NCBI RefSeq assembly: GCF_913776855.1
Contig: NZ_CAJYQD010000006.1
Coordinates: 1-64,000 of the forward strand
Reading direction: 5' to 3'
From: an uncultured Sphingomonas sp.
GTDB lineage: Bacteria > Pseudomonadota > Alphaproteobacteria > Sphingomonadales > Sphingomonadaceae
Length of the DNA stretch: 64,000 nucleotides
Shown piece after piece: positions 1 to 8,607 of this stretch. Position numbers and translations under genes: made by a program. Below the pieces are notes generated by a model. It did not search any database and had not been told where the DNA came from. It worked only from the letters and a program-made list of their open reading frames with translations. Position 1 is the first letter of the stretch, and the number at the start of each line of letters is the position of its first letter.

Positions 1-4
1 GGCG

Positions 5-41
5 ACGCCGGCCGACGAGGTTTCGTCCGCCGGCGTGTTTT
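5..41 (+). terminator. Probable rho-independent terminator of the gene upstream of the window
   Basis: Bases 5-18 and 23-36 form a 14-base inverted repeat with one mismatch and a four-base loop. The second arm is followed by GTTTT. It lies about 40 bases before ffh and most simply ends a gene lying to the left of the window. The T tract is short, so termination may be partial. Confidence 0.6.
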
Positions 42-83
42 GCTTGAGCGTTTTTCGCGAGAATTGGCAACTGGAGTGCGCGC

Positions 84-1592
84 GTGTTCGAAAGTCTGAG
101 TGACCGGCTGGGAGGGGTGTTCGATCGTCTGCGCGGTCGCGGCGCGCTGACCGAGGCCGATGTCCGGACGGCGATGCGCGAAGTCCGCGTGGCGCTGCTG
201 GAAGCGGACGTGGCGCTGCCCGTCGCGCGGGAGTTCGTCGAGAAGGCGACCGAAGCCGCCGTCGGCCAGAACGTCCTGCGTTCGATCACGCCGGGGCAGC
301 TGGTCGTCAAGATCGTCCACGACGCGCTGGTCGACATGCTCGGGCCGGATACGGCCGAGCTGGACGTGGCGGTCACCCCGCCTGCCGTCGTCATGCTCGT
401 CGGGCTGCAGGGGTCGGGTAAGACCACCACCACCGCCAAGCTCGCCAAGCTGCTGAGTAAGCGCGAAGGCAAGAAGGTGATGATGGCGTCGCTCGACGTC
501 AATCGCCCGGCAGCGCAGGAACAGCTGGCGGTGCTTGGCACCCAGGTCGAAGTGGCGACACTGCCGATCGTGGCCGGCCAGCAGCCGGTCGACATCGCAC
601 GGCGTGCGCTGCAGGCGGCGAAGCTGCAGGGCTTCGATGTCGTGATGCTCGACACGGCCGGTCGTCTCCACGTCGATCAGGCGCTGATGGACGAGATGAA
701 GGCCGTCTCGGACATCGCCAAGCCGAACGAGACGCTGCTGGTCGTCGATTCGCTGACCGGTCAGGACGCGGTCAACGTCGCGCAGAACTTCTCCGAGCAG
801 GTGCCGCTGACCGGCGTCATCCTGACCCGTATGGACGGCGATGCGCGCGGTGGCGCCGCACTGTCGATGCGCGCGGTCACCGGCAAGCCGATCAAGTTCG
901 CGGGCACCGGCGAAAAGCTGGACGCGATCGAGCCATTCCATCCGAAGCGCGTCGCGGGCCGTATCCTCGGCATGGGCGACGTCGTGTCGCTGGTGGAAAA
1001 GGCGGCGCAGTCGATCGAGGCCGAAGATGCCGAGCGTATGGCCGGCCGCCTTGCCAAGGGTCAGTTCGACATGAACGACCTGCGCGGGCAGCTGGCGCAG
1101 ATGCGGCGCATGGGCGGCCTGGGCGCCTTGGCGGGCATGATTCCCGGCATGAAGAAGGCGCAGGCGGCGATGGCGTCGGGCGCGGTCGATGAAAAGATCC
1201 TGTTGCGCATGGACGCGATGATCACGTCGATGACCGCGAAGGAACGCGCCAAGCCCGAACTGATCAACGCCAAGCGCAAGATCCGCATTGCCAAGGGGTC
1301 GGGCACGACGGTGCAGGACATCAACAAGCTGTTGAAGATGCATCAGGAAATGCAGACCGCGATGAAGAAGCTCAAGAAGATGGGCGGCATCAAGGGCATG
1401 ATGGCGATGCTGGGCAAGGGCGGCATGGGCGGTCTGGGCAATGCGCTCGGTGGTCCCGGCCTTGGCGACCTGATGAGCAAGGCGGGTGGTGAAATGCCCG
1501 GTTTGCCCGGCCTTGGCGGCGGCATGGGTGGCAAGGGCGGCGGGATGCCGCAGCTGCCCCCCGGCTTCGATAACCTCATCAAGAAGAAGTAA
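84..1592 (+). CDS. ffh: Signal recognition particle protein Ffh
   Basis: This is the GTPase subunit of the bacterial signal recognition particle. It binds 4.5S RNA and signal sequences of nascent membrane proteins and docks with FtsY at the inner membrane. The 502-residue product has an N-terminal helical bundle, then the G domain with P-loop [11 protein letters not shown] at about residues 108-118, the DTAGR motif near 190 and [10 protein letters not shown] near 248. The C-terminal methionine-rich M domain carries the GMIPGMKK region and ends in a Gly/Met-rich tail with basic KKK. Length and motif order are normal for the family. rpsP follows 47 bases later on the same strand, a common arrangement in alphaproteobacteria. 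Confidence 0.98.
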   Translation: MFESLSDRLGGVFDRLRGRGALTEADVRTAMREVRVALLEADVALPVAREFVEKATEAAVGQNVLRSITPGQLVVKIVHDALVDMLGPDTAELDVAVTPPAVVMLVGLQGSGKTTTTAKLAKLLSKREGKKVMMASLDVNRPAAQEQLAVLGTQVEVATLPIVAGQQPVDIARRALQAAKLQGFDVVMLDTAGRLHVDQALMDEMKAVSDIAKPNETLLVVDSLTGQDAVNVAQNFSEQVPLTGVILTRMDGDARGGAALSMRAVTGKPIKFAGTGEKLDAIEPFHPKRVAGRILGMGDVVSLVEKAAQSIEAEDAERMAGRLAKGQFDMNDLRGQLAQMRRMGGLGALAGMIPGMKKAQAAMASGAVDEKILLRMDAMITSMTAKERAKPELINAKRKIRIAKGSGTTVQDINKLLKMHQEMQTAMKKLKKMGGIKGMMAMLGKGGMGGLGNALGGPGLGDLMSKAGGEMPGLPGLGGGMGGKGGGMPQLPPGFDNLIKKK

Positions 1593-1639
1593 CCGCCGGT
1601 CGGAACCGGCTTACACAGACCAACGAAGGAAGAAGAACA

Positions 1640-2023
1640 ATGGCACTCAGCATCCGTCTGTCGCGTGGTGGCTCGAAGAAGCGTCCCTACTACCGCATCG
1701 TCGTCGCCGATGCGCGCAGCCCGCGCGACGGCCGCTTCATCGAGAAGATCGGCACCTACAACCCGCTGCTGGGCAAGGAAGACGAGAAGCGCGTCGTCCT
1801 CGACGCGGAGCGTGCGACCCACTGGCTGGGCGTCGGCGCGCAGCCGACCGACCGGGTGGCCCGCTTCCTCGACAAGGCTGGCGTGAAGGAACGCGCTGCC
1901 CGCAACAACCCGACCAAGGGCAAGCCGGGCGAGAAGGCCGTCGAGCGCGCCGAAGAGCGTGCCGAAAAGGCGAAGGCCGCTGAAGAAGCCGCCAACGCTC
2001 CGACCGAAACCGCCGAAGCATAA
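1640..2023 (+). CDS. rpsP: 30S ribosomal protein S16
   Basis: This is small-subunit ribosomal protein bS16, which helps 16S rRNA fold during assembly. The 127-residue product begins with the family signature [20 protein letters not shown], followed by [19 protein letters not shown]. The C-terminal third is an Ala/Glu/Lys-rich extension, seen in many alphaproteobacterial S16 proteins. The start codon follows a purine-rich AAGGAAGAAG ribosome-binding site. A strong hairpin follows the stop codon and may reduce read-through into rimM. Confidence 0.98.
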   Translation: MALSIRLSRGGSKKRPYYRIVVADARSPRDGRFIEKIGTYNPLLGKEDEKRVVLDAERATHWLGVGAQPTDRVARFLDKAGVKERAARNNPTKGKPGEKAVERAEERAEKAKAAEEAANAPTETAEA

Positions 2024-2029
2024 GAGGGT

Positions 2030-2066
2030 GTGCCGGTGCGTCGTTCACGACGTGCCGGCATCTTTT
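2030..2066 (+). terminator. Hairpin terminator or attenuator between rpsP and rimM
   Basis: Bases 2030-2043 pair with 2048-2061 over 14 pairs (three are G-U wobbles) around a TTCA loop, and CTTTT follows. It starts seven bases after the rpsP stop codon. The position suggests that it lowers the level of rimM and later genes relative to S16. That role is inferred. Confidence 0.6.
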
Positions 2067-2112
2067 GATCGGCGTCACGCGTTCCCGCTCTTCCCGAGCA
2101 GGAGTGTGACGC

Positions 2113-2238
2113 ATGATCGATCCCAAAGAACAGTCGGCCCATGACGAAGACGCCACCAATGTCGGCCAATCGGCGGAAGAACCCGCCGAAGGCAGCGACG
2201 ACGCCCCCGTCGGCGGCGAAGGTTCGCCCGACGCCTGA
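2113..2238 (+). CDS. Possible 41-residue acidic small ORF overlapping the start of rimM
   Basis: An ATG at 2113 sits eight bases after a strong AGGAG ribosome-binding site (about 2099-2103). It opens a frame encoding a very acidic 41-residue peptide that begins MIDPKEQSAHDEDATN and ends at the TGA at 2236. The frame overlaps the 5' end of the longest rimM reading frame in another phase. It could be a leader peptide coupling translation to rimM, a small acidic protein, or chance. The better ribosome-binding site belongs to this frame rather than to the ATG at 2141. No known family is recognised. Confidence 0.35.
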   Translation: MIDPKEQSAHDEDATNVGQSAEEPAEGSDDAPVGGEGSPDA

Positions 2239-2722
2239 CGTCGCGGGTGACCGCAGCCGGGTCGTGCTGGCGGCGATCGCCGGTGCGCACGGGTTGAACG
2301 GCGAAGTCCGGCTGAAGCTGTTTACCGACGACCTGTCGGCATATGCCACGCTGAACGGCGGCGCATTGACCCTCGCGTCGGTGCGTCCCGCCACCAACGG
2401 CGCGATCGGCAAGTTCCGTGAGATCACCGACCGCAACAAGGCGGAGGCGATGCGCGGCACCGAACTGTGGATCGGGCGCGACCAGCTGCCGCCGCTGGGC
2501 GAAGGCGAATATTATCATGCCGACCTGCTCGGCCTGGCCGTGGTGTCGGACACCGGCGAGGCATTGGGCCAGGTGGTCGCGATCGACGATTTCGGCGCGG
2601 GCGACGTGATCGAGATCGAACGTCCGGGCGGCAAGCGGTTCATGGTGCCGATGCAGCCCCATGCCGTGCCCGAATGGAATGCGGAACGCCTGGTGGTCGA
2701 CGCGCTGTTCGCGGTCGATTGA
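2141..2722 (+). CDS. rimM: Ribosome maturation factor RimM
   Basis: RimM binds ribosomal protein S19 and assists maturation of the 30S head domain. The conserved core begins near residue 42 with LAAIAGAHGLNGEVRLKLF. The PRC-barrel part follows with EGEYYHADLLGLAVV and ends with FMVPMQPHAVPEWN. The rpsP-rimM-trmD-rplS set is the classic operon, but here three unrelated minus-strand genes separate rimM from trmD. The start is uncertain. The ATG at 2141 gives a basic Pro/Lys-rich extension of about 40 residues not typical of the family, and it overlaps the acidic ORF at 2113-2238. A GTG at 2264 would give the compact family length. Confidence 0.93.
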   Translation: MTKTPPMSANRRKNPPKAATTPPSAAKVRPTPDVAGDRSRVVLAAIAGAHGLNGEVRLKLFTDDLSAYATLNGGALTLASVRPATNGAIGKFREITDRNKAEAMRGTELWIGRDQLPPLGEGEYYHADLLGLAVVSDTGEALGQVVAIDDFGAGDVIEIERPGGKRFMVPMQPHAVPEWNAERLVVDALFAVD

Positions 2723-2725
2723 CCC

Positions 2726-3121
2726 CTATCGTGTTGCGGTAGCGGCGAACGCCTGCCGCAACGCTTCGGGTGCAGCGGCAAGGCGTCGCTCGATTCGTGC
2801 CATGACCGCTTCGCCATCATTCAGCGCACGGGTAGCGCGCTCCATGCTCCAATAGCCGAATTCGCGGGCAGCGATCCTGCGGTCCGACAGCACCGTCAGT
2901 TCGGCATGGCGCGGGTCGCGTGCGATCCGGGCATAGGTTGCCGCAACGCTCGGCTCCGGCCCCTCGATCACCTGCAGGAAATGGGTACCGTCGTGCCACA
3001 ACAGCCCGGTGATGCCATCGACCGCATTGTTGTGGCGGGATTGCTGCAGGATCTGGTCCAAGTCGACACCGGGTGCGCTGCGGCTGGTGTAGCAAAGCTG
3101 GCGGAACGTCGTTTCGATCAC
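2726..3121 (-). CDS. BLUF domain blue-light sensor protein
   Basis: This is a short single-domain flavin photoreceptor of the BLUF family (sensor of blue light using FAD). Counting from the GTG at 3121, the FAD-site residues are present: Tyr11 in QLCYTSR, Asn at 31/32 in SRHNNAVDGITG, Gln50 in FLQVIEG, and the Trp91/Met93 pair in FGYWSM. The family start lies just before FRQLCYTS, so the GTG at 3121 (131 residues) is preferred. An ATG at 3229 would add a non-homologous leader and overlap the neighbouring gene by 56 bases. There is no attached output domain, so the partner must be another protein. It ends three bases from rimM, convergently. Confidence 0.9.
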   Translation of the reverse strand: MIETTFRQLCYTSRSAPGVDLDQILQQSRHNNAVDGITGLLWHDGTHFLQVIEGPEPSVAATYARIARDPRHAELTVLSDRRIAAREFGYWSMERATRALNDGEAVMARIERRLAAAPEALRQAFAATATR

Positions 3122-3173
3122 GATCGATCGAATACGATCGCTTTGCCCGACGATCAAGCCAGATGCGTAACGA

Positions 3174-3611
3174 TCACCGGTCCCGCGGCGGTACGGTCGG
3201 TGGCGGACCCAGGTCAGTATCCGGATCAACCAGCCCGGTGACGAGCCTCCCGACCAGTGTTACCGGATCGCGACCGCGGCCATAGCCATAGGCCTCCGCC
3301 TCCCGTTTCGAACAACGCCGCTGGCCGCGGAACATGCCGCAGCCCGACAGGAACGGGTTCTCGGTCGATGGCGCGGGCACCTCGCCGATCACCGCACCCT
3401 GTTCGCCGACCTCCCGCACGGTCGGCAGTGGCAGACGGTATCGCTCGCCTTGATCCCGGTCGCCGCAGACCACGATCTCGTCCGCGCTTCCAGCAGCGCA
3501 GTCGCGTGCCGCCGCGCGTTCGGCGGCGGCGGCAAGGATACGGTCGATCGACTGCGCCTGTGCCGAGGGGGCGGGCAGCAGGGCGGCGATCAGGATCAAC
3601 GGTCTGCGCAT
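3174..3611 (-). CDS. Small secreted protein with DEIVVC motif, function unknown
   Basis: The 145-residue product begins with a short signal peptide (MRRPLILIAALLPAPSAQAQ). The mature part contains CAAGSADEIVVCGDRDQGER followed by YRLP, then two further cysteines (LSGCGMFRGQRRC). Cysteine pairing in the periplasm is therefore likely. The same C-x(n)-DEIVVC-x-ERYR-(L/I)-P pattern recurs in the unlinked gene at 49767-50174, so the two appear to be paralogues of one small family. No function is known to me. It lies upstream of the BLUF gene on the same strand. The long form of that gene would overlap this one, but its preferred GTG start would not. Confidence 0.75.
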   Translation of the reverse strand: MRRPLILIAALLPAPSAQAQSIDRILAAAAERAAARDCAAGSADEIVVCGDRDQGERYRLPLPTVREVGEQGAVIGEVPAPSTENPFLSGCGMFRGQRRCSKREAEAYGYGRGRDPVTLVGRLVTGLVDPDTDLGPPPTVPPRDR

Positions 3612-3653
3612 CGGTCATGATGGCTAACGCGCTCCACCGACCGCGACAAGCCG

Positions 3654-4595
3654 TCAGCGGCGGATCGGTCGACGTTCGGCCAGCAGGTTGCGGATCGTCG
3701 TCGCCGCAACCCCGGCCTCGCCCATCGCGTGGCTGATCTGGTCGAGGCCCTTCACCACGTCCCCCGCCGCGAACAGGCCGGGTACCGAGGTCCGCTGATG
3801 ATCGTCGACCTCGAGACACCCTTCCGCATTCGCCCGCGCGCCGGCGGCGATCGCCAGTTCGGACCGGATATGCGACCCGAGCGCCGGATAGACGCTGTCG
3901 AACGCCATGTCGCCCGCGGCGGTGCGCACGACGAAGCGGTCGCCCTCGATCCGATAGTCGCCGCACGGACCATCGATCCGGTCTATGCCCCCGGCGTCCA
4001 GCGCAGCGCGGCAGGCATCGTCGAGGGCATGGCCGCTGTCGGGCGCGATCAGCGTCACGTCAGCGGTATAGCCCCGCAGGAACAGCGCCTCGCGCATCCC
4101 ATGGTCGCCGGTCCCGATGATGCCGACCCGCCGATCGGTAACCTCATATCCGTCGCAAATAGGGCAATAGCGCAGCAGCCCGCGGTGCAACGCCGCGTCG
4201 TGCAGCGCGTCGTCCAACCCGGCAGGGCGGCGATTCACGACGCCGGTCGCCAGCAGCACGGTGCGTGCGCGCAGGGTGCTGCGGTCGGTCCGGACGACGA
4301 AGGCGTCGCCGTCGCGATCGATCGCGGTAACCGTCGCCGCTTCGCAGGTTGCGCCATAGTCGCGCGCCTGCCGGTGCATCCGTGCCAGCAGTTCGCGGCC
4401 GGGAATGCCGCCGGGAAAGCCCGCATGGTTGTGCGTGCGCGGGATCATCGCCGCCCGGCTCGACCCGCAATCGAACAGGCGGATCGCCAGGTGGAAGCGC
4501 GCCAGATAGATCGCGGCGGTCAGTCCGGCGGGACCCGCGCCGATGATGGCGCAGTCGATCGTCCCGGCATCGGTCGGGGGGGTGGGTGCAGGCAT
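3654..4595 (-). CDS. Thioredoxin-reductase-like NAD(P)/FAD-dependent oxidoreductase
   Basis: This two-domain flavoprotein of the thioredoxin reductase family has 313 residues from the ATG at 4595. It begins with an FAD-binding Rossmann motif ([20 protein letters not shown]), carries a central CPICDGYE in place of the canonical CATCDG redox pair, then a NAD(P) motif ([17 protein letters not shown]) and a C-terminal FAD contact ([20 protein letters not shown]). The CxxC is intact, so disulfide reduction is possible. The GDxGMRE dinucleotide site departs from the usual GGGxSA(M/A)E, so the electron donor may differ. A longer ATG at 4676 would overlap the divergent trmD and is not preferred. The physiological acceptor is unknown. 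Confidence 0.85.
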   Translation of the reverse strand: MPAPTPPTDAGTIDCAIIGAGPAGLTAAIYLARFHLAIRLFDCGSSRAAMIPRTHNHAGFPGGIPGRELLARMHRQARDYGATCEAATVTAIDRDGDAFVVRTDRSTLRARTVLLATGVVNRRPAGLDDALHDAALHRGLLRYCPICDGYEVTDRRVGIIGTGDHGMREALFLRGYTADVTLIAPDSGHALDDACRAALDAGGIDRIDGPCGDYRIEGDRFVVRTAAGDMAFDSVYPALGSHIRSELAIAAGARANAEGCLEVDDHQRTSVPGLFAAGDVVKGLDQISHAMGEAGVAATTIRNLLAERRPIRR

Positions 4596-4659
4596 GGACA
4601 GGCAAATGACGGGGCAGGGGCTTTCGTTCCCGGCAACATGCGGGCAGAGGCTGTCCCCC

Positions 4660-5397
4660 ATGACGTTCGCCGCCACTATCCTGACGCTCTATCCCGAAAT
4701 GTTTCCCGGACCGCTTGGGGCATCGCTCGCCGGGCGGGCGCTGAGGGAAGAACGCTGGTCGCTCGACACGGTGCAGATCCGCGATTTCGCAACCGACAAA
4801 CACCGCTCGGTCGACGACACTCCGGCGGGCGGCGGCGCCGGCATGGTGCTGCGCGCGGACGTGCTGGCATCTGCGCTGGACAGCGTGGCCGACGGACGTC
4901 CGGTGCTGGCGATGACTCCGCGCGGCAAGGCACTGACCCAGGCGCGGGTGCGCGATCTGGCGGAAGGCCCCGGCGCGATCATTCTGTGCGGCCGGTTCGA
5001 AGGGTTCGACGAACGCCTGTTCGAGGCACGCGACATCGAACCGGTCGCGATCGGCGATTATATCCTGTCGGGCGGCGAAATGGGCGCGCTGGTGCTGCTG
5101 GATGCTTGCGTTCGGCTGCTTCCCGGCGTAATGGGCGCGGCTTCGAGTGGTATCGAGGAAAGCTTCGAAAGCGGCCTTCTCGAATATCCTCAATATACCC
5201 GACCCTATGAATGGGAAGGGCGTGTGATCCCCGAAGTGTTGCGATCGGGGGATCATGCGCGGATCGCGGCGTGGCGCAAGGCACGGTCCGAATCCGATAC
5301 ACGGCTATGGCGGCCGGACCTGTGGGAGCGTCATGTCGACGCTCGGGTCCGTTCGCCCTCTGGCGCGCACGAACAAGACGAAGGTCAGAAGAAATGA
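4660..5397 (+). CDS. trmD: tRNA (guanine-N1-)-methyltransferase TrmD
   Basis: TrmD methylates G37 next to the anticodon of tRNAs reading CNN codons and prevents +1 frameshifting. The 245-residue product starts [17 protein letters not shown]. The SPOUT knot region contains [10 protein letters not shown] and [14 protein letters not shown], and LEYPQYTRP lies in the C-terminal half. The ATG at 4660 matches the family start and has GCAGAGG about ten bases upstream. An earlier in-frame ATG at 4543 only adds sequence antisense to the flavoprotein gene. Its stop codon overlaps the rplS start as ATGA. Confidence 0.97.
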   Translation: MTFAATILTLYPEMFPGPLGASLAGRALREERWSLDTVQIRDFATDKHRSVDDTPAGGGAGMVLRADVLASALDSVADGRPVLAMTPRGKALTQARVRDLAEGPGAIILCGRFEGFDERLFEARDIEPVAIGDYILSGGEMGALVLLDACVRLLPGVMGAASSGIEESFESGLLEYPQYTRPYEWEGRVIPEVLRSGDHARIAAWRKARSESDTRLWRPDLWERHVDARVRSPSGAHEQDEGQKK

Positions 5398-5783
5398 ACC
5401 TCCTCCAGACGCTCGAAGCGGAACAGATCGCCAAGTTCCTCGAATCGAAGTCGATCCCCGAATTCCGCGCCGGTGACACCCTCAAGGTCGGTGTGAAGGT
5501 CGTCGAAGGCGAGCGGACCCGCGTGCAGAACTACGAAGGCGTGTGCATCGCGCGTTCGAACGCCGGCATGGGCTCGTCGTTCACCGTCCGCAAGATGAGC
5601 TTCGGCGAAGGTGTCGAGCGCGTCTTCCCGCTCTATTCGCCGAACATCGATTCGATCGAGGTCGTGCGTCGCGGTGTCGTGCGTCGCGCGAAGCTCTATT
5701 ATCTGCGTGGCCGCACCGGCAAGTCGGCCCGTATCGCCGAGCGCCGCGATCCGCGTCCGGCCAAGGCGACCGCCGCCGAGTAA
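5394..5783 (+). CDS. rplS: 50S ribosomal protein L19
   Basis: This is large-subunit protein bL19, located at the 30S-50S interface. The 129-residue product starts [19 protein letters not shown] and contains the family signatures [40 protein letters not shown] and [18 protein letters not shown]. The ATG at 5394 overlaps the trmD TGA by four bases, indicating translational coupling. A strong terminator lies 24 bases after the stop codon. Confidence 0.98.
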   Translation: MNLLQTLEAEQIAKFLESKSIPEFRAGDTLKVGVKVVEGERTRVQNYEGVCIARSNAGMGSSFTVRKMSFGEGVERVFPLYSPNIDSIEVVRRGVVRRAKLYYLRGRTGKSARIAERRDPRPAKATAAE

Positions 5784-5807
5784 TCGGCTGCACGCATTGC
5801 GTCACGG

Positions 5808-5845
5808 AAAGGGCGCGGTGGCTATTGGCTGCCGCGCCCTTTTTT
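5808..5845 (+). terminator. Rho-independent terminator of the trmD-rplS unit
   Basis: AAAGGGCGCGG at 5808-5818 is perfectly complementary to CCGCGCCCTTT at 5832-5842, with a 13-base loop. The second arm runs into six T residues at 5840-5845. It starts 24 bases after the rplS stop codon. Its A-tract on the other side would also allow minus-strand termination. Confidence 0.9.
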
Positions 5846-5903
5846 GGTTCGCTTGCGGGACGAGGGTATTGGCTCGCCGCTTCGATCGGAGCATCGTCAC
5901 CCT

Positions 5904-6302
5904 GTGCCGCAACGCCTGAGCCTGACTGCGCTTCTTGTCGACGAATATGACACCGCGCTTTCCTTCTTTGTCGAGAAGCTCGGCTTCGAATTGCGCGAAG
6001 ACACGGTGCTGGGCGATGGCAAGCGATGGGTCGTGGTCGCGCCGTACGGTGCGGCAGGCGGACTGTTGCTCGCTCGTGCGGTTGGCGAGCGACAGTGCGA
6101 TGCGATCGGCGATCAGAGTGGCGGTCGCGTCTTCCTATTCCTTGAAACCGACGACTTTGCTCGTGACCACCTTACCTATACGCAGCGGGGCATCCGTTTC
6201 GTCGAGGCGCCTCGCCGGGAGCCGTACGGCACGGTGGCCGTGTTTGAAGATCCCTACGGCAACCGATGGGACCTGATCGAGCCTGTCACCCGCCGCGGAT
6301 GA
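5904..6302 (+). CDS. VOC (glyoxalase/bleomycin-resistance) superfamily protein
   Basis: This is a single VOC-fold protein of 132 residues from a GTG start at 5904. It has paired beta-alpha-beta-beta-beta modules: LTALLVDEYDTALSFFVEKL at the start, GGRVFLFLETDDFARDHLTY in the middle and AVFEDPYGNRWDLIEP at the end. The last is the usual metal-site Glu region. VOC proteins range from glyoxalases to antibiotic-binding proteins, and the sequence gives no substrate. The GTG start is chosen because the family begins directly before this module. An upstream ATG at 5844 would start inside the rplS terminator. Confidence 0.85.
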   Translation: MPQRLSLTALLVDEYDTALSFFVEKLGFELREDTVLGDGKRWVVVAPYGAAGGLLLARAVGERQCDAIGDQSGGRVFLFLETDDFARDHLTYTQRGIRFVEAPRREPYGTVAVFEDPYGNRWDLIEPVTRRG

Positions 6303-6353
6303 CGTCGCGCGGCGGCAAGAGACCTAGGTCGCCCGATCTGCCGTAATCCGCTG

Positions 6354-8543
6354 TCAAACCTCGTCCGGGGTCGCGATCGGGGCGGACACCGTGAACCGCA
6401 GGCCCGGCGCATTGTCGCTTTCCTCGATCGTGCCGTTCAACCGCTTGACCATTGCGCCCAGCATCCGCGTGCCGAACCCGGTGCGGCTGCCCGTGCGTCC
6501 CTGTCCCCGGTCGGCGACGGTCAGGCGGAAACGGTTGCGCACCTTTTCCAGCGTGATCGCAATCGGCCCCGGCTGCCCGCCATAGGCGTATTTCTGGGCA
6601 TTGATGACCAGTTCGACCAGCACCAGCCCGATCTGCACCGCCGCATCGGCGGTGATCAGTAGCGGTGCCAGGTCCATGGTCAACCGCCCGGTCCACTCGG
6701 CGCCCATCGACGACTGCATTTCCGCCAGCAGGTCCTCGATATAGCGGCCAAGATCGATGACCGTCACGGTATCGTCGGAATAGAGCCGGCGATGGACCAG
6801 CGCGACCGCCGACAATCGCCGCTGCGCCTCGCCCAGATGGCGAGTCAGCGCTTCGTCATTTTCGGCATGGGCCTGCATCGCAAGGAACGCGACGACCAGC
6901 TGCAGGCTGTTCTGCACCCGGTGATTCACTTCCTTTATCAGCGTCTCCTGCTGCGCGAGCAGCGCGTCCTTGTCGTTCACGGCGCGGGTCAGTTCGCGGT
7001 TCAGTTCGCCGATGCGGCGACGCTGGCGCACGTCGAACAGCAACCGCGACAGTCGATGCGCCGCTTCGATCTCTGCCGGGCTCCAGGGGCGGGCGCGCCC
7101 CCGAATTTCCTCACTCCACGCCGCAAAGGAAGCGCGCGGGGTCAGCGGCTGGTCCGCCGCCTGCCCGACCGCCTTGTGCGGGTTCCCTGCCCATTGGATC
7201 GTCTGCAACGTCTCCGCTCGGAACCACAGAAGCACCACCGGCTCGTCCGCCGACAGGGTGATGGCCAGCACCCCGCTGGCGAGGTCGCGATAGGCCTTGG
7301 CGGCCGGCAAACGCTGTTCGAGCGAGGCGGTGTGGACCAGGATACTGCCCTGCACGCGAACCCATCGCAGGATGTCGGCAACCGCTTCCGGCGCAGGCAC
7401 ATGGCCGCTCGAATGCAGCATCGGTCCCCGTTGCAATACGAACCCGTCGGCGTGAAGCAGCCGTTGGAGGTCGCTCGCGATCAGTGCCGACATCTGTTCG
7501 GGGTCGTACTCCTGCGCCAGCCGCTGTGCCAGCGCGTCCTCGGCCGTGCGCAGGCGCAGGCGTTCGCGATATTCGGCGGCTTCTTCCTTTGCACCGACCT
7601 GTTGCGCGAACGACGCCGCGATCAGTTCGCACGTCTTGCGCTGCAGATAGGACAGGCCGCGCGGACTGCGATGATGGCACGCCACCAGCCCCCACAAGAT
7701 GCCGTCCTTGACGATCGAAACCGAAGCCGACGCGGCAACGCCCATATTCTTCAGATACTGGACATGGATCGGCGATACGGCGCGCACGCCGACATCACTG
7801 AGGTCGATGTCGACCAGCGCCGGGTCGATGCCGACGATCGGTGCCGGGACATAGGATGCGTTGGGGATTACGCGGACGCGGTTGCGGATGTACAACGCGC
7901 GGGCCTGGCGCGGGATGTCCGATGCCGGGAAATGGTGGTTCAGGAACCCGTCCATGTCGGGCGCATGGCGTTCGGCCACCACCTTTCCCGAATCATCGTC
8001 GAGAAAGCGGTAGATCATCACCCGGTCGAACCCCGTCAGCCGGGAGAACAGGGTGGCGGCACGGGCGGTCAGATCGTCGAGGTCCGCCGATCGCGAAAAT
8101 TCCTCGCCGCTCTGTTCGATCCACGCCAGCGCGTCATCGGTGCCCGGTTCGCCCGGCGTACTCGGTTCCAGCTCGATCAGCCAGAACCGCCCTTCGCGGC
8201 TGGCGACGATCGACAGCGGGTTCGGGGTCGCAGGCGGCAGCATGACCGGCCCGGCGATGGTCGAGCGCAGTACCGACAGCCCGGCATCGCCGATCAGCGC
8301 GTCGATCGATCCGCCCAGCCACTGCGGACCCATCAGCGCAGCCAGGTCGCCCGCACCGCCGACGATCGTCCCGGCGATGGGATCGACGATCAGCAACATG
8401 CCGTGCGGCTGGATCGCGCCCGGCATATGGATCGGTTCGCGATCGCAGATCGTCAGGTCGTGTCCCAGGTCCGATGGCGATGTCGCCAATCCGGAATTCC
8501 GGACATCTGCACTGGTCGCCAAGCCTAGCCCTTTCGTCGTCAT
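6354..8543 (-). CDS. Bacteriophytochrome sensor histidine kinase (PAS-GAF-PHY-HisKA_2)
   Basis: This is a red/far-red photoreceptor kinase of 729 residues. Cys33 in LTICDREPIHMPG is the expected biliverdin attachment site of the PAS domain. The GAF domain has PASDIPRQAR (206-215) and His260. The PHY tongue motif PRASF is at 469-473. The output is a HisKA_2-type kinase with EVNHRVQNSLQLV (phospho-acceptor His541) and an ATPase domain with the N-box VELVINAQKYAYGG. No receiver or HPt domain is attached, and no response regulator gene lies next to it. The LOV hybrid kinase ends 64 bases upstream on the same strand, so the two photoreceptors are probably co-transcribed. Confidence 0.93.
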   Translation of the reverse strand: MTTKGLGLATSADVRNSGLATSPSDLGHDLTICDREPIHMPGAIQPHGMLLIVDPIAGTIVGGAGDLAALMGPQWLGGSIDALIGDAGLSVLRSTIAGPVMLPPATPNPLSIVASREGRFWLIELEPSTPGEPGTDDALAWIEQSGEEFSRSADLDDLTARAATLFSRLTGFDRVMIYRFLDDDSGKVVAERHAPDMDGFLNHHFPASDIPRQARALYIRNRVRVIPNASYVPAPIVGIDPALVDIDLSDVGVRAVSPIHVQYLKNMGVAASASVSIVKDGILWGLVACHHRSPRGLSYLQRKTCELIAASFAQQVGAKEEAAEYRERLRLRTAEDALAQRLAQEYDPEQMSALIASDLQRLLHADGFVLQRGPMLHSSGHVPAPEAVADILRWVRVQGSILVHTASLEQRLPAAKAYRDLASGVLAITLSADEPVVLLWFRAETLQTIQWAGNPHKAVGQAADQPLTPRASFAAWSEEIRGRARPWSPAEIEAAHRLSRLLFDVRQRRRIGELNRELTRAVNDKDALLAQQETLIKEVNHRVQNSLQLVVAFLAMQAHAENDEALTRHLGEAQRRLSAVALVHRRLYSDDTVTVIDLGRYIEDLLAEMQSSMGAEWTGRLTMDLAPLLITADAAVQIGLVLVELVINAQKYAYGGQPGPIAITLEKVRNRFRLTVADRGQGRTGSRTGFGTRMLGAMVKRLNGTIEESDNAPGLRFTVSAPIATPDEV

Positions 8544-8607
8544 ACGGCTGCCCGGCGATGGGGATCGTGGCGGGAAGGTACTGCTCTATAACCGGAAGCG
8601 TCGATCA

